Shown here in pieces: positions 7,094 through 15,139 of a DNA stretch of 21,200 nucleotides. A program made the translations under genes and the position numbers. Numbering within the stretch: position 1 is the first letter of the stretch; each line of letters opens with the position of its first letter. The notes below the pieces were generated by a model, which searched no databases, had not been told where the DNA came from, and saw nothing but the letters and a program-made list of their open reading frames with translations. This stretch comes from DATJUF01 sp035502655 (GTDB lineage: Bacteria; Desulfobacterota; Binatia; Binatales; Binataceae), in contig DATJUF010000226.1 of NCBI GenBank assembly GCA_035502655.1, forward strand, positions 1 through 21,200. Direction: 5' to 3'.

Positions 7094-8224
7094 TTGGACT
7101 TTGGATTCAGTGAAGAACAGGAGATGCTGCGGCAGAGCGCGCGCAGCCTGCTGGAAAAGGAATGTCCGAGTACGCTGGTCCGGCGCCTGATGGAGGACGA
7201 ACGCGGCTATGATCGCGGCTTGTGGCAGAAATTCGCCGAGCTTGGATGGCTTGGGCTGGTGATCCCAGAAGAAGATGGTGGCGCCGGCCTTTCCTATGTC
7301 GATCTGGTGCTGGTGCTCGAAGAAATGGGCAGCGTGGTGCTGCCGTCGCCGTTTATCTGGACGGTGATGTTCGCCGAGGCAATCAAGCGGGCGGGAACCG
7401 CCGAACAGAAAAAAAACCTGCTTCCCGCGGCCGCGGCGGGCAAGTTGATCGCGACGGTTGCGTGGCAGGAACCGTCCGGATCATGGAGCGCGGATGGAAT
7501 CGCAATGCCAGCGCGGGCTGAGGGCGATGGATTCGTGCTCGACGGCGTCAAGCTTTTTGTCAATGACGGCCACATCGCCGATTACTTTCTAGTGGCGGCG
7601 CGCACCGGTGGCAGCGGCAACGACGGAGTTACCCTTTTCGCGCTCGACACCCGGCGTTCGGGAATCATGGCGACGCCACTCAAGACCATGGACCAGACCC
7701 GCAAGCTGACTGAGTTGAAGTTCAACGGCGTCAAGGCGGGGAGGGATGATATTGTCGGCAACGTTGGCGGCGGATGGAAAACGCTCGCCGAGGTAATCGA
7801 TCGCGGCAAGGTGATGCTGGCGGCAGAGATGATGGGCGGAGCACAGAAGGTGCTCGATATGACAGTCGAATATGCCAAGGTCCGGGTACAGTTCGGGCGC
7901 CCGATTGGCAGCTTTCAGGCGGTCCAGCACAAATGCGCGAATATGATGGTGGATATCGAGGGCGCCAAATCGGCGGTTTATTACGCCTCTTGGGCGGTGA
8001 GTAATGACCATCCGGAGTCGGCGCTGGCCGCATCCGTGGCGAAAGCCGCGGCGTCCGACGCTTATCGGCGGGTCTCAGCGGAAGGCATCCAGCTTCATGG
8101 CGGGATCGGCTTTACCTGGGATCACGACCTTCATCTTTATTTTAAACGGGCCAAATCGGCGGAATTCACTTTTGGTGACGCGGCCTGGAATCGCGAATTG
8201 GTGGCACAGGCGATTAATCTTTAG
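7094..8224 (+). CDS. Acyl-CoA dehydrogenase family protein
   Basis: This is a 376-residue FAD enzyme that should introduce a trans-2 double bond into an acyl-CoA. The N-terminal helical domain is at 5-115, the beta domain at about 122-220, and the C-terminal four-helix domain at 230-370. Recognisable family signatures are RVQFGRPIGSFQAVQH (264-279) and LHGGIGFTWDHDLHLYFKRA (334-353). The usual catalytic Glu in the I-Y-E-G-T motif is replaced: the segment reads EFTFGDAAWNRE. Loss of that Glu is known in small subunits or steroid/cyclic-acid FadE enzymes that pair with a second subunit or take the base from elsewhere; here no second acyl-CoA dehydrogenase is adjacent. The start is TTG 7094, with AAGGAG 11 nt upstream. 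MaoC genes follow within 62 nt, indicating an operon. Confidence 0.9.
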   Translation: MDFGFSEEQEMLRQSARSLLEKECPSTLVRRLMEDERGYDRGLWQKFAELGWLGLVIPEEDGGAGLSYVDLVLVLEEMGSVVLPSPFIWTVMFAEAIKRAGTAEQKKNLLPAAAAGKLIATVAWQEPSGSWSADGIAMPARAEGDGFVLDGVKLFVNDGHIADYFLVAARTGGSGNDGVTLFALDTRRSGIMATPLKTMDQTRKLTELKFNGVKAGRDDIVGNVGGGWKTLAEVIDRGKVMLAAEMMGGAQKVLDMTVEYAKVRVQFGRPIGSFQAVQHKCANMMVDIEGAKSAVYYASWAVSNDHPESALAASVAKAAASDAYRRVSAEGIQLHGGIGFTWDHDLHLYFKRAKSAEFTFGDAAWNRELVAQAINL

Positions 8225-8285
8225 AAGCCGGTCCGCCGGTATGGTACAGCCGCAAAGTGGAACCAGCGAGCAAGGACGCTAACTC

Positions 8286-8744
8286 ATGGCAATCGACAAG
8301 AGTCTCGTAGGAAAAACTGGCAAGCCGTTTACGATGCCGATCGAATGGAGCAAAGTACGCGAGTTCGCGCGGGCGATTCGCGATCCTAATCCGGTCTACT
8401 TTGATCCTGAGCTGGCAAAAAAAGAAGTGGGCGGGATTCCGGTCCCTCCGACGTTCCTGCAGGTCGCCGCGTTCTGGCAGGACAGCGAATCGGTTCCCAC
8501 TGCGAATTTCGATCTCCGCCGTATCCTGCATGGCGAGCAGGAGTTCGAGTTCTACAAGCCGGTCTTTGTCGGTGACGTACTGACCGGAACCGCGCGGATC
8601 GCCGACGTATTCGAGCGTGAGGGTGGACGCGGCGGCAAGATGACCTTCATGATTACCGAAATCGAATATAAGAATCAGAAGGGCGAGAAGGTCGCAGTGG
8701 CGCGCGGCACCCTGATTGAGACCGGGCAGGCGGTCACTGGCTGA
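8286..8744 (+). CDS. MaoC-like hydratase, non-catalytic (HadA/C-type) subunit
   Basis: This is a 152-residue hot-dog fold protein of the MaoC N-terminal type, like mycobacterial HadA/HadC or the ChsH2-type partner. In the hydratase-2 motif the catalytic His is lost: the segment reads RDPNPVYFD (32-40), with Tyr38 where active members have His. The family role is therefore to bind the acyl chain and pair with a catalytic subunit, which is encoded 134 nt downstream. AAGGA lies 9 nt before ATG 8286. The combination with acyl-CoA dehydrogenase and SDR genes suggests hydration of enoyl-CoA to (3R)-hydroxyacyl-CoA. The acyl substrate is unknown. Confidence 0.85.
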   Translation: MAIDKSLVGKTGKPFTMPIEWSKVREFARAIRDPNPVYFDPELAKKEVGGIPVPPTFLQVAAFWQDSESVPTANFDLRRILHGEQEFEFYKPVFVGDVLTGTARIADVFEREGGRGGKMTFMITEIEYKNQKGEKVAVARGTLIETGQAVTG

Positions 8745-8766
8745 CGACCCTGGACGATTTCGCGAG

Positions 8767-8780
8767 CCGTCCGCGGACGG
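8767..8780. repeat. GC-rich palindrome between the two MaoC genes
   Basis: CCGTCCGCGGACGG is a perfect 14-bp palindrome in the 134-nt space between the subunit genes. Such a long spacer is unusual for two subunits of one enzyme. It has no U-tract. It might be a site that adjusts the relative expression of the two genes, or chance in GC-rich DNA. Confidence 0.25.
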
Positions 8781-8878
8781 GCGGCGTGATTAGCGGAGCC
8801 CCGGGCGAAGCGAGAAAACGAGTCCGAGGGTGCACATCCAGCTATCGTTGGATCGCATCGGAATGAGGTACACAGGCA

Positions 8879-9301
8879 ATGGCATCGAAAATCAAATATG
8901 ATTCGGTCAAGATCGGCGACGAAATTCCGGTGATTGTTATCGATCAAGTTGCGCGGCCCGATTTCGTCCGTTATGCGGGAGCGTCGGGCGACTTCGTACC
9001 GCTCCATTACGATCAGGCGTTCGTCGAGGCGGCAGGTATTCCTACGGTGTTCGCGCAAGGCATGTGGACGGCGGGATGCCTGTCACGATGCCTCACCGAC
9101 TTCGCTGGGGCTGGCCAGGTGCGCCGCTTCAAGGTTCGCTTTGCCCGCCAGGTATGGCCCGGCGATACGTTGACGTGCCGAGGCAAGGTTACCGGCAAGA
9201 GCGAAAAGAATGGCGAAAAGCTAATCGAAGGTGATCTCGAAGTGATTAACCAAAAGGGTGAAGCAACGGTAAAGGGTGCTTTTGCCGTTGCCGCTGCCTA
9301 G
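8879..9301 (+). CDS. MaoC-like (R)-enoyl-CoA hydratase, catalytic (HadB-type) subunit
   Basis: This is a 140-residue hot-dog protein with an intact hydratase-2 motif, YAGASGDFVPLHYD (32-45), giving catalytic Asp38 and His43. This matches HadB, ChsH1 and other MaoC-type hydratases that add water to trans-2-enoyl thioesters with R stereochemistry. It should heterodimerise with the HadA/C-type subunit at 8286-8744, which supplies the chain-binding half but no catalytic His. The ribosome-binding site is poor (GAGG about 11-14 nt upstream). It is the last gene of the acyl-CoA cassette; the following 216 nt hold no gene. Confidence 0.88.
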   Translation: MASKIKYDSVKIGDEIPVIVIDQVARPDFVRYAGASGDFVPLHYDQAFVEAAGIPTVFAQGMWTAGCLSRCLTDFAGAGQVRRFKVRFARQVWPGDTLTCRGKVTGKSEKNGEKLIEGDLEVINQKGEATVKGAFAVAAA

Positions 9302-9517
9302 GTGCGTGAGATCGGTAAAGCTATTTTGAGCCATTGCCGCATACGGCGCGCTATCGTTTTCTAACGTGGAGACTCACTTGATTGCTTCGTCCGGCTGGCA
9401 TAACCGCTATAACTAATAGATGTCCGCCAGTTGGGCGCAGGCGCGCGAGCCACTTCAGGATTATCACTGCTGCCCTGAGAGGTTGGCAGACGGTTTCCGC
9501 GACGGTTCGAAAACGCG

Positions 9518-10972
9518 ATGGATCAGCCTCGTTATGTGATTATACATGGCCATTTTTACCAGCCGCCGCGCGAAAGTCCGTGGACCGGCCTGGTCCTGCC
9601 TGAACCCGGTGCCGCGCCGTTTGCCAACTGGAATGAGCGGATCCTGAGCGAATGCTATAACGCGAATGCCCGCGCTCATGTAACGACAGAGCGGGTTGTC
9701 CGCATCAGCAACAACTATGAAGTCCTCAACTTTGACCTGGGGCCGACCCTGGGGGCATGGCTAGAGCGCCACGGCAAGCTCGCCTATCGCGCGTTCCAGC
9801 GCGGCGAGGAGATAAGCGCGGAACTCTATGGCGGCCACGGCAACAGCATCGCGCAGTCCTACAGCCATTCGATTCTGCCGCTACTGAATGAACGCGACCG
9901 CGCGGTCCAGATTGAGTGGGGAATCCGCGACTTTCAGTACCGCTTCAAGCGCAGGCCGGAGGGTATCTGGCTGCCGGAATGTGCTGCCGACGAGGCCACG
10001 CTAGCCTCGCTCGCACGGGCGAACCTCAAGTTTACGATTCTGGCGCCCGAACAAGGCCGGTTCGAATCGAACACAGCTTCGGTCCATCAAGCGGGACCAT
10101 TCTGGTGGCGGCGCGGCGCTGAGGAAATCGCCGTCTTCCGCTACAACCGCGAACTTTCTGCCGAGGTGTCTTTCAGTGACGCGCTGGATGACGGGGCGGC
10201 CCTTGCTGATAGGATCGCGGCCTACGCCGGAGATCTGGCTCCGGGCGCGGCACTGATGCTGGCTACTGACGGTGAAACTTTCGGCCATCATAAACGGATC
10301 GGCGCGGCTGAACTCGCACGTGCAACGGCAGCATTGAAGGAACGCGACGGCATTGTGCTGACGAATTGCGCGCAATACCTGGCGGCGCATCCGCCGTCAG
10401 GAACATTCCAGATCGACGGCGCGTCATCGTGGAGTTGTCCGCACGGAGTCGAGCGCTGGCGTTCAGATTGCGGCTGCCGGATGGACGCGGCTACGAGCCA
10501 GGGTTGGCGCGCGCCGCTGCACGAGGCGATGGAGTTCGTCAAGCATCACTCGGCGGACGTATACGATCGTTTTGCCGCGGAAATTGCCGCCGATCCTCTC
10601 AACGCGCTAATGGAATCGATGAGTATAATGGCTAATGCGGACATCGCCGTAAGCGATGAATTCTTTCGACGCCATAACATCGCCGACGAGGAGAAGCAGA
10701 TTCGCCTGATGCGCCTGTTCGAGATGGAGCGGGCGGCGTATGCGGCGCTTACCAGTTGTGCGTGGTTTTTTGACGATTTTGGTGGCCTCGAAGGCCGCAT
10801 TGCGCTGAAATGGGCAGCCCGCGCAATTGAATTGGCTGCTGAAGTAGCGCCAAGTATCGAAAACGAATTGCTCGCTCGGCTGCGCGCGATCCGTTCGAAT
10901 CGCCGCGAGGTTGGCGACGCGGCGACGTTGTATCTGAGTCTCAAGACGCGCGAGGCGCGCGGGAGGGTTTAG
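9518..10972 (+). CDS. GH57 family protein with shortened DUF3536 domain
   Basis: This is a 484-residue protein beginning directly with the glycoside hydrolase 57 (beta/alpha)7-barrel signature IHGHFYQPPRE (9-19). The family nucleophile Glu is in GIWLPECA (E154), and the acid/base Asp in TDGETFGHH (D251). From about 302 a DUF3536-like region starts (SSWSCPHGVERWRSDCGC) and runs to the C-terminus. Relatives with GH57 plus DUF3536 are, as I recall, usually about 800 residues or more, so this copy has a much shorter helical C-terminal region. By family it could be an alpha-glucan hydrolase or branching/transferase-type enzyme; the substrate is uncertain. It is followed by acs after 4 nt, implying co-transcription. 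The start ATG 9518 has no clear ribosome-binding site. Confidence 0.85.
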   Translation: MDQPRYVIIHGHFYQPPRESPWTGLVLPEPGAAPFANWNERILSECYNANARAHVTTERVVRISNNYEVLNFDLGPTLGAWLERHGKLAYRAFQRGEEISAELYGGHGNSIAQSYSHSILPLLNERDRAVQIEWGIRDFQYRFKRRPEGIWLPECAADEATLASLARANLKFTILAPEQGRFESNTASVHQAGPFWWRRGAEEIAVFRYNRELSAEVSFSDALDDGAALADRIAAYAGDLAPGAALMLATDGETFGHHKRIGAAELARATAALKERDGIVLTNCAQYLAAHPPSGTFQIDGASSWSCPHGVERWRSDCGCRMDAATSQGWRAPLHEAMEFVKHHSADVYDRFAAEIAADPLNALMESMSIMANADIAVSDEFFRRHNIADEEKQIRLMRLFEMERAAYAALTSCAWFFDDFGGLEGRIALKWAARAIELAAEVAPSIENELLARLRAIRSNRREVGDAATLYLSLKTREARGRV

Positions 10973-10976
10973 TTCG

Positions 10977-12938
10977 ATGGCTTCCAAAGATGGCACACAT
11001 GAAATCCAGTCCGTGCTACGAGAAGAGCGTAGATTCCCGCCTCCCGCTGATTTTGCCGAGCATGCCGAAGTAAAAGGGCTTGACGCATATGACAAATTGC
11101 ATCAGGAGGCCGAGGGCGATCCAGAGGGCTTCTGGGCGGAGCGTGCGCGCGAATTGACCTGGTACAAGCCCTTTGAACGGGTTCTGGAATGGAAGCCGCC
11201 ATTCGCGAAATGGTTCATCGGCGGCGAACTGAATGCCACCTACAACTGCCTGGACCGGCATCTCGCGGGACCGAGGCGGAACAAGGCCGCGCTCATCTGG
11301 GAAGGGGAGCCAGGGGATACGCGGATTCTGACCTACCAAATGCTCGCTGACGAGGTGTCGCGCTGCGCCAATGCGCTCAAGAGCCTGGGCGTTCAGGATG
11401 GCGACCGCGTAGCGGTCTATATGCCCCTGGTGCCCGAGGCGGTTATCGCGATGCTGGCGTGCGCGCGGATAGGGGCGATTCACTCGGTGATTTTCGGCGG
11501 ATTTTCCGCGGAAGCGCTGGTCGATCGGATCAATGACGCAGAAGCCAAGCTGGTAATCACCGCCGATGGCGGATGGCGCCGCGGCTCGATAGTCGAGCTC
11601 AAGGAGAATGTCGACGAGGCGCTGAAGCGCTGCCCGACGGTCACAAAATGCCTGGTGCTCAAGCGTACCGGCAATAAGGTAGAGATGCGCCAGGGACGCG
11701 ATATCTGGTGGGACGAGTTGGTACCTGCGCAGAGTGCGAATTGCGAGCCGCTACGAGTTGATGCCGAGCATCCGTTATACACGCTCTATACGTCGGGAAC
11801 GACCGGCAAACCGAAGGGCGTGGTCCACACCACAGGCGGATACCTGACGCACGTCGCCGCGACCATGAAGTGGGTATTCGATCTCAAGGAAGACGACATC
11901 TTCTGGTGCACGGCGGATATTGGCTGGGTCACGGGCCACAGTTACGTCGTCTACGGACCGCTGACGGCCGGCGCGACGGTCATGATGTACGAAGGCGCGC
12001 CCAACTTTCCGCAAAATGATCGCTTCTGGGCGATAATCGAAAAGTATCGAGTCAATATCCTCTACACTGCGCCAACGGCGATCCGCACCTTTATCAAATG
12101 GGGCGACGAGTGGGTGAAAAAACATGACTTGTCGAGTTTGCGGCTGCTGGGAACGGTGGGTGAGCCGATCAACCCCGAGGCGTGGATTTGGTACCATGAG
12201 GTGATTGGTGGCAAGCGCTGCCCGATCGTCGATACCTGGTGGCAGACGGAAACGGGCGGCATCATGATTGCGCCGGTGCCGGGGGCGATTGCGACGAAGC
12301 CTGGCTCGGCGACACGTCCACTGCCGGGTATTGCCGCCGATATCGTAACGCGCGAGGGCCATTCAGTAGGTCCAAATGAGGGTGGCTTGCTGGTGATCAA
12401 GCGGCCATGGCCCGGGATGCTACGGACGATCTTTCGCGATCCTGAGCGCTACGAGAAACAATATTTCAGCCAGATCGAGAACACCTACTTCACAGGCGAC
12501 GGCGCGCGGCGTGACGATGACGGCTACTTCTGGATCATGGGCCGGGTCGATGACGTGATTAACGTCTCAGGCCATCGGCTGGGCACAATGGAAATTGAGA
12601 GCGCTCTGGTATCCCATGCGATGGTAGCGGAAGCCGCAGTGGTCGGACGGCCCGATGATATGAAAGGGCAGGCAGTAGTGGCCTTCGTGACGCTTGAGGG
12701 CGGGCGGAAAGGCGATGCACGGCTGCGTGACGAATTGCGCCAGCACGTCGTCAAGGAGATTGGCGCGCTGGCGCGGCCCGATGATCTGCGCTTCAGCGAT
12801 GCCCTACCCAAGACTCGCAGCGGCAAGATCATGCGGCGGTTGCTGCGCCAGATCGCCTCAGGCGATCAGACGCTCGGCGACACCTCGACGCTGGAGGATC
12901 TGTCGGTATTGGCGAAGCTGCGCGAGGACGATGAATAG
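10977..12938 (+). CDS. acs: Acetyl-CoA synthetase
   Basis: This is an AMP-forming acetate:CoA ligase of 653 residues, the normal length. The N-terminal ACS domain contains GDPEGFWAERARELTW. The phosphate-binding loop YTSGTTGKPKG is at 271-281. Further on are the acetate-pocket region DTWWQTETGG and the hinge region GRVDDVINVSGHRLG. The C-terminal catalytic lysine is in PKTRSGKIMRR (K617), equivalent to the lysine regulated by acetylation (Lys609 in Salmonella). It converts acetate to acetyl-CoA. GGAGGG about 9 nt upstream of ATG 10977 supports the start. It follows the GH57 gene with 4 nt between stop and start. No adjacent acetyltransferase or deacylase gene was seen. Confidence 0.96.
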   Translation: MASKDGTHEIQSVLREERRFPPPADFAEHAEVKGLDAYDKLHQEAEGDPEGFWAERARELTWYKPFERVLEWKPPFAKWFIGGELNATYNCLDRHLAGPRRNKAALIWEGEPGDTRILTYQMLADEVSRCANALKSLGVQDGDRVAVYMPLVPEAVIAMLACARIGAIHSVIFGGFSAEALVDRINDAEAKLVITADGGWRRGSIVELKENVDEALKRCPTVTKCLVLKRTGNKVEMRQGRDIWWDELVPAQSANCEPLRVDAEHPLYTLYTSGTTGKPKGVVHTTGGYLTHVAATMKWVFDLKEDDIFWCTADIGWVTGHSYVVYGPLTAGATVMMYEGAPNFPQNDRFWAIIEKYRVNILYTAPTAIRTFIKWGDEWVKKHDLSSLRLLGTVGEPINPEAWIWYHEVIGGKRCPIVDTWWQTETGGIMIAPVPGAIATKPGSATRPLPGIAADIVTREGHSVGPNEGGLLVIKRPWPGMLRTIFRDPERYEKQYFSQIENTYFTGDGARRDDDGYFWIMGRVDDVINVSGHRLGTMEIESALVSHAMVAEAAVVGRPDDMKGQAVVAFVTLEGGRKGDARLRDELRQHVVKEIGALARPDDLRFSDALPKTRSGKIMRRLLRQIASGDQTLGDTSTLEDLSVLAKLREDDE

Positions 12939-12996
12939 GGGCTCGGGAACCGTAGTCAACAACCGCATGGACTGGATGTGGGCTTCCATCCGCCTC

Positions 12997-13152
12997 TTAC
13001 CTTTTATTTTGGTCGGCATGGCGCCACCATGTTTTCATGCAGTCTCTACAATGGCCGTCTTCATGCACTTCGGTAATGCTCGCCCGCTTGGAGCGGGCCG
13101 ATACCTTCAATTTGCGTTTGTGACAATCGGGACAAGTCGCAACATAGGTCAT
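12997..13152 (-). CDS. Small two-CxxC zinc-ribbon-like protein
   Basis: This is a 51-codon ORF on the minus strand, ATG at 13152 and TAA ending at 12997. It encodes a basic peptide with two knuckles, CPDC (residues 7-10) and CRDC (35-38), 24 residues apart, followed by TWWRH. This spacing is that of a zinc ribbon, for which four cysteines would bind one zinc. I do not recognise a family. It lies about 120 nt downstream of, and on the same strand as, the HsdS/HEPN-like gene, and in otherwise gene-free AT-rich DNA after acs. The ribosome-binding site is weak (AAGCAAG). The antisense frame is also open, so chance cannot be ruled out, but paired CxxC by chance is unlikely. Confidence 0.5.
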   Translation of the reverse strand: MTYVATCPDCHKRKLKVSARSKRASITEVHEDGHCRDCMKTWWRHADQNKR

Positions 13153-13272
13153 CTTGCTTTGTTACCCACTTGATCGCGAGTTACTTTGTACGGGTGTTTA
13201 AAGTTATCAGACTCCTGGCTCGGCGTTTTCCATAAGGCGCGGCTACCCGCCGCCCGGCTGCAAACGCTCGGC

Positions 13273-14913
13273 CTAGGGCTGTTGTTCATGGCCACACCAC
13301 TTCGAAAGTCCATCGGACACGTCCTGAACCTCCAAAGAATGGCCTCGCTCGAAGCTCTTGACGGACCAGCCGTGGTTTTTGCCTGCTCGGTCAAGAAAGT
13401 AGGTTTCAGGTTGAGAGCAATTGGGGCACTCGTAAATTGTGATGAAGGGAAAGAGGTCCTTCAGTCCTGCGTCTGTGTTCACGTATAGACCAGAAGAATG
13501 CGCCCGCTCGGATTTCATAAACCCTGCCTCATGTATGGGGTCTGCTCCTCTGTAGTATTCGATCTCATGTATATGTCTTCCACTCCGATCGACTTTTACG
13601 CCGTCACAAATGCGAATCAGCGGGAACCGCACAATGAAAGCCAACTCATCGAAGCAAGTTGCGAGTAGCGCTGACATTTCGGAGGTCTTGTCGCTGATCT
13701 TGGAGCTATCAATTCTGTTGTGGTGGTAGTTATTCCTGAGTTCTACAAGCCGATCCGCTCGTTTTGGGAAGATCCCGCCGAACAGGAGCTTTAGGCCATG
13801 TGCAAGGTCACCGTGATCGGCCGAGTTCAGCGTCTTGATGGCTGTTCTTCCGATTTCCAACCAAGCGCCATCTGAGAAGTTTCGGCGATCAGAAAATACT
13901 TTAGAAAGCTCGCTGGATGCCGGACTATTGAGCACCAGCGCCAAGGAACCGACGAACGCCAAGACGCCTTCCGTCACGCGGAATTGCTCGACTAGAAGAG
14001 TATGGTCTCGAAGACCTGCCGTCGAGCGATACGGAAAGGCTATCGGGAAGGGATAAAAATTCCTAATCAAGTACGGGCCTGAACTGGATGCCTCACGTGC
14101 CTGCTGGACTGCATAAATCTCCGCGCGTACCTGAAGGAGCTGCCGATCAAATTCATTTCGATTTCGACACTCCAGAAGTTCGATCCCATCGGCTTCGCTC
14201 TCAGACAACTCTTGATACGCCGCATTTCTATCCTGAAGCTCTTGGGCCATTTCGGCTGGAACGATGGGAATGTGTACCCTTCGAAGTAGACTGACCAACT
14301 CGCTTCCAGATGCGGCGCTTGTCGCTTGCGCCAGCCATTCCCAAGCGCAGGGTAAATAGTAGCTAGCCAACTCGAAAAACTGAATCAGATGGTCCGTCCA
14401 AGCCGAATGGTTCTTCGGTCGGAGAACAAGTGTGTTTCTGCCGATCAAGCACCCCTCTAAATCTGCGTCTACTTTCTTTATGGGCCCTCGCACGCATATC
14501 CGATCTCTGGGGTTTCCATTTGAAGCCGCAGAATCCGATTCACTGGCGGGATTTTGCGCGCTGAGTACAGCGGCCAGTAACTCACCTTCATTTCGGATAG
14601 GCTGAATTTCATTTGTTATGGCGAGAAGAATATCGCCCTTTCGAGTGCGTAGCTGATCTTGCTCAGATTCGCTGAAGATATATCGTGAGATTTCGAAGCT
14701 GTACGGCCAATGCTCAATCACCAGTTCGATCACCGGTTGACCGATTTGGCCCGACGCGCGTTTGCCGTCGATGCTTTTCCCGAGAATTACTGTGAAGCGA
14801 TCACCTATTTTGATTTGAGGACAAAATGGAAGCAGAAGACGCCCCGCCTTTTCGCCTCTTGATCCCCGAGGTTCTTTTCGCGTCTTGGGGCGTATATCGA
14901 CCACATCTCCCAT
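13273..14913 (-). CDS. HsdS-like recognition region fused to a HEPN-like RNase domain
   Basis: This is a 546-residue protein, AT-richer than its neighbours. Residues 90-245 resemble one half of a type I restriction specificity subunit: KGDILLAI (92-99), IGRNTLVLRPK (157-167), then IPIVPAEMAQELQ (215-227), which resembles the IP-x-P-x-x-x-Q-x-x end of a target-recognition domain leading into a coiled helix (228-275). Residues 300-430 are helical with ELRNNYHHNR (391-400), a textbook HEPN RN-x3-H motif (R393, H398). After it come FPFITIYECPNC (488-499) and YFLDR, and near the end CGH (540-542), a possible metal-binding module. Inference: a DNA-recognition part fused to an RNA-cleaving toxin-like part. 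GGAGG lies about 10 nt upstream of ATG 14913. No hsdM or hsdR is adjacent. Confidence 0.65.
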   Translation of the reverse strand: MGDVVDIRPKTRKEPRGSRGEKAGRLLLPFCPQIKIGDRFTVILGKSIDGKRASGQIGQPVIELVIEHWPYSFEISRYIFSESEQDQLRTRKGDILLAITNEIQPIRNEGELLAAVLSAQNPASESDSAASNGNPRDRICVRGPIKKVDADLEGCLIGRNTLVLRPKNHSAWTDHLIQFFELASYYLPCAWEWLAQATSAASGSELVSLLRRVHIPIVPAEMAQELQDRNAAYQELSESEADGIELLECRNRNEFDRQLLQVRAEIYAVQQAREASSSGPYLIRNFYPFPIAFPYRSTAGLRDHTLLVEQFRVTEGVLAFVGSLALVLNSPASSELSKVFSDRRNFSDGAWLEIGRTAIKTLNSADHGDLAHGLKLLFGGIFPKRADRLVELRNNYHHNRIDSSKISDKTSEMSALLATCFDELAFIVRFPLIRICDGVKVDRSGRHIHEIEYYRGADPIHEAGFMKSERAHSSGLYVNTDAGLKDLFPFITIYECPNCSQPETYFLDRAGKNHGWSVKSFERGHSLEVQDVSDGLSKWCGHEQQP

Positions 14914-15115
14914 TGTCGGGTTGCCTCCGAACCCGATTCTGGCGACGTCAGGCGCGGGCGGTCAAGGCAGCCGCTCGGGTCACATTTTTGTGAAGGTTCC
15001 CGCTACGTGGAAAGCTTAAGGAGGACGCGGCGACAGTTGGGATCATGAGCCGCGGACTGAAGATTGGGCTAGGACGGTACCTTGTCGGTGCAAGGTTGCG
15101 ATGATACTGTTCCAT
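14914..15115. other. Divergent intergenic region
   Basis: These 200 nt separate the minus-strand HsdS/HEPN-like gene from the rimP leader. No gene, tRNA or repeat is recognisable. They must hold promoters for both directions. In many bacteria a tRNA precedes rimP; none is seen here. Confidence 0.4.
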
Positions 15116-15139
15116 AAGTGGGCTGCTGCCCACTTTTTT
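15116..15139 (+). terminator. Hairpin with U-tract in the rimP-nusA leader
   Basis: AAGTGGGC-TGCT-GCCCACTT followed by a T-run to 15139 is a perfect 8-bp stem intrinsic terminator shape. It ends about 73 nt before the rimP start. A similar GTGGGC/GCCCAC hairpin with a U-tract precedes rimP in many proteobacteria. It may be an attenuator responding to NusA, the product of the second gene. Confidence 0.7.

Noticed and set aside
9373..9420. Possible sigma-70 promoter before the GH57 gene (TTGATT ... TATAAC)
   Set aside because: Spacing between the boxes is over 20 nt, outside the workable range.
12694..13173. 159-codon plus-strand ORF overlapping the end of acs and running into the gap
   Set aside because: It is a shifted frame of acs for most of its length and then the antisense of the double-CxxC ORF; it has no family resemblance.
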